Positions 61,951 to 64,000 of a stretch of 64,000 nucleotides of DNA are shown here, in pieces (within the stretch, counting starts at the first letter, position 1; the number at the start of each line of letters is the position of its first letter). Below the pieces are notes generated by a model. That model searched no databases and had not been told where the DNA came from. It was given only the letters and a program-made list of their open reading frames with translations. The DNA comes from Apostichopus japonicus (taxonomy: Eukaryota; Echinodermata; Holothuroidea; Aspidochirotida; Stichopodidae), in NCBI RefSeq assembly GCF_037975245.1, contig NC_092569.1, forward strand, positions 15,911,001-15,975,000, given 5' to 3'. A program made the position numbers and the translations under genes.

Positions 61951-62430
61951 TAAAACGTGGAATACAGTTTTCACTATTCATTCTGTTTAAAATGATTTCA
62001 CAGTAATTAATGAAATATCCCAAGAAGATAAATACGAAGTTAACTTATAGTTATTCATATGTCACAGGCGTATATCACGAATACTTCCCCGCTGGGGAGA
62101 AATGTATTTCATATTTCAAAAATCAGGAGTCATGAACAATGTACCTTGACAAGTGCCCTTGCGTCAATCTTTAATTCAAACGTTATACATCTCTAGATAA
62201 CAAGTAAATGAAAAGTTTACTTTAATTGGGGAAAAACAACGATATATTTTAGGAATCTCAAACATGTAAAATCTATTTGTTTGAAATCTCTACTGAATCT
62301 TTAGATTAAGCAGAAATTATTGTACTTAACATTGAGCACAAAAACGAGGAAACTGCTGTCACATTCAGCTGGTACTCCATCGCTAAAAGTGAAAAAGAAT
62401 GTAGGGATCAAAACTGAAACCTTGGTTCAC

Positions 62431-62768
62431 ATCGAAAGAACTTTGATAAAAGAAACAGGAAAGACCTGACTGATAGAAACAAGATTGAAGTGATTGATCG
62501 TGGGGCCAAAAGGATTTCAGGAAGGTACATGACAGGAAAATCCTGTAAGCTTAATCTTTTCTAGTGCTTATAGTGCCTCCCGACGTGCTTTTTGTTGATA
62601 AAAACAAAATCATAAGTATCCGTCAATAAGTGTAGTTGAGCTTCTATTGATATTGCAATTTTTGCCGTTCGACATTTCGACAGTCATTTGAATATTCAGA
62701 ACTTTGATAAAAGAAACAGGAAAGACCTGACTGATAGAAACAAGATTGAAGTGATTGATCGTGGGGCC
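62431..62768. repeat. 70-bp exact direct duplication, 268 bp apart
   Basis: The block from GAACTTTGATAAAAGAAACA to GATTGATCGTGGGGCC occurs at about 62431-62500 and again at about 62699-62768 with no differences seen. The spacing DNA is unrelated non-coding sequence. Confidence 0.9.
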
Positions 62769-63173
62769 CCGGGGCTGTTACTCCTACCTAGCCCACCCCT
62801 CCCAACACACACACCCAAACTACCTTCGAACCATTATTTATACACATGTGTTAAGAATATCAGAGCAGGAGGATACAGTCACAATGACATGTTTCCTTGA
62901 AAACGTTGAATACAGTTTTCACTCGTCCATTCCACCACTTACTGGAGCGTATATTATACTAAATTGTTGTCTTTTTTTTCCATCTCATTAATTCAAAAGT
63001 ATCATAACATATGGTACACACTTGTTTAAATTACTAAATTGTTGTCAATATTTAGCGAAACACATTGTGAACATCATATTGTGGAGGGGGTAAGTGGACT
63101 TACCCCCTCACCACATACCTTTTCAGGGAAGAAATGGGGACGAATAAATACTTGGCAAATGAAAATATACGAT

Positions 63174-63367
63174 ACTTTTTAAGACAAGTCACCCAGGAAA
63201 GGACCTGGGCACGAAAACCAAACTACCGAACGACTGATCCGCTCTCAACCCCAGTCCCCTTGCATCGGGACTGTGACTGTGTGATCATCGTCGGGTGTGT
63301 ATCACCATTCCACTCGAAAGGGAACAGATACTACACATGATCTTAGCCAAAAGGCCCGAGAAGCGAT
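63174..63367 (-). mobile_element. Full-length SINE with U2 snRNA-derived head
   Basis: On the minus strand the first ~46 nt (63367-63322) read as the U2 snRNA 5' end: ATCGCTTCTCGG, CCTTTTGGCTAAGATCA, TGTGTAGTATCTGTTC, with one inserted G and one substitution. After that the sequence leaves U2 (no Sm site) and continues into the body also present at 56202-56315, ending CTTGTCTTAAAAAG. It is flanked by 13-bp near-identical duplications GAAAATATACGAT (63161-63173) and GAAAATAAACGAT (63368-63380). The element begins exactly at U2 nucleotide 1. Confidence 0.9.
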
Positions 63368-63380
63368 GAAAATAAACGAT

Positions 63381-64000
63381 TGCCATGCTATCTATGGTAA
63401 TTCGATGCATTGTTTTTATAGCGCGGTGCCATCTTTTTCTCAGTTAGTTTTTTTTTTCGTTATTAGCCATTCTACGCGTAGAACGATATTTCTCTGAACA
63501 AGTTTTTCTGAACAACATAGATTCAGTGGTTGGCACTTAAGCCAAAGGTCAGTGTCTCGTTTGAGCTTGATAGTCGTCACAATTATATATCTCTATTTGG
63601 GTCAATATAATACAGAGATATGAGATAACTGCGAGTGCCTTCACACACGTTTTCGTTCATGTTTGAAATCGTAAAAAGGCATGAGGTTCGTGACTCCTCC
63701 CCCACCAAACCCCACCCCACCAACCCACCCACCCACCCCCTGTTTTTACTGGCAAAATTTGAAAGTTGCACTACTCAATTGTAGTTAAGGTGATGGAACT
63801 TATAACATTTGTTAATTTTCCTTACCGAAACAAACATTTCTCAAAAAAGAGACCCAGGGACCCTGGACGGACGGAAGTCCCCTGCATGCGACTTATTATG
63901 ATGTATGTATGCACTTACACTGTGAACGGGACATACCAGTCAAAGAGAAACCATACACAGCTAATATGCGGGGGACTGGGTGTTTGGAAAGCTTGGAATA
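63381..64000. other. Window end, nothing recognised
   Basis: No gene supported. A C-rich stretch CCCCACCAAACCCC lies at 63700-63740. Confidence 0.5.

Noticed and set aside
63322..63367. Functional U2 snRNA gene
   Set aside because: Only the first ~46 nt match U2. There is no Sm site or 3' domain, and 13-bp target duplications mark it as a retroposed element.

Overview
This window looks like AT-rich DNA from a marine invertebrate deuterostome, most likely an echinoderm and probably a sea cucumber. The reasons are intron-rich genes with GT/AG junctions, two fibrinogen-related lectin genes, an IFIT-like TPR gene, and a dense mix of Tx1-type LINE, Penelope-like, hAT and foldback elements with many (AT)n tracts. 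The species assignment is inference; the gene structures are read from the sequence.

Layout. 43-255: tRNA-headed SINE. 880-6805 (+): four-exon IFIT-like gene with a 29-bp minisatellite in an intron. 6.8-25.3 kb: gene-poor and transposon-rich, with two Tx1-like LINE relics in opposite orientation (one split by a TIR element), two duplicated Penelope-like RT blocks and a 277-bp (GAT)n tract. 25443-30514 (+): a complete seven-exon fibrinogen-related gene, here FREP1 (signal peptide, short linker, TIL, EGF-like, FReD). 30.8-40.4 kb: AT-rich DNA with transposon debris and no gene that I recognise. 40655-57279 (-): a second secreted fibrinogen-related gene, here FREP2, with the same FReD but no TIL or EGF. 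Its linker is instead encoded by a tandem array of 12 usable and 2 decayed mini-exons, each about 60 nt, phase 1-1 and Ser/Thr/Pro-rich. The array is interrupted by a 4.5-kb TIR element carrying SAM-domain exon relics and by two hAT elements with 8-bp target duplications. 59.4-63.4 kb: foldback MITEs, a 50-bp minisatellite, remnants of a third fibrinogen-related gene, and a SINE whose 5' head is the first ~46 nt of U2 snRNA.

How the genes fit together. The functional genes point to innate immunity: an IFIT-like protein (cytosolic RNA sensing or antiviral roles in vertebrates) and two secreted FReD lectins. The most notable system is the FREP2 mini-exon array. Nearly all its members are interchangeable without frame loss, so stalk length and O-glycosylation could vary by alternative splicing or by unequal exchange between individuals. 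One exon carries a split-codon constraint that restricts which skips are legal. Both FReDs also carry an unusual cysteine-rich insertion beside the expected ligand pocket.
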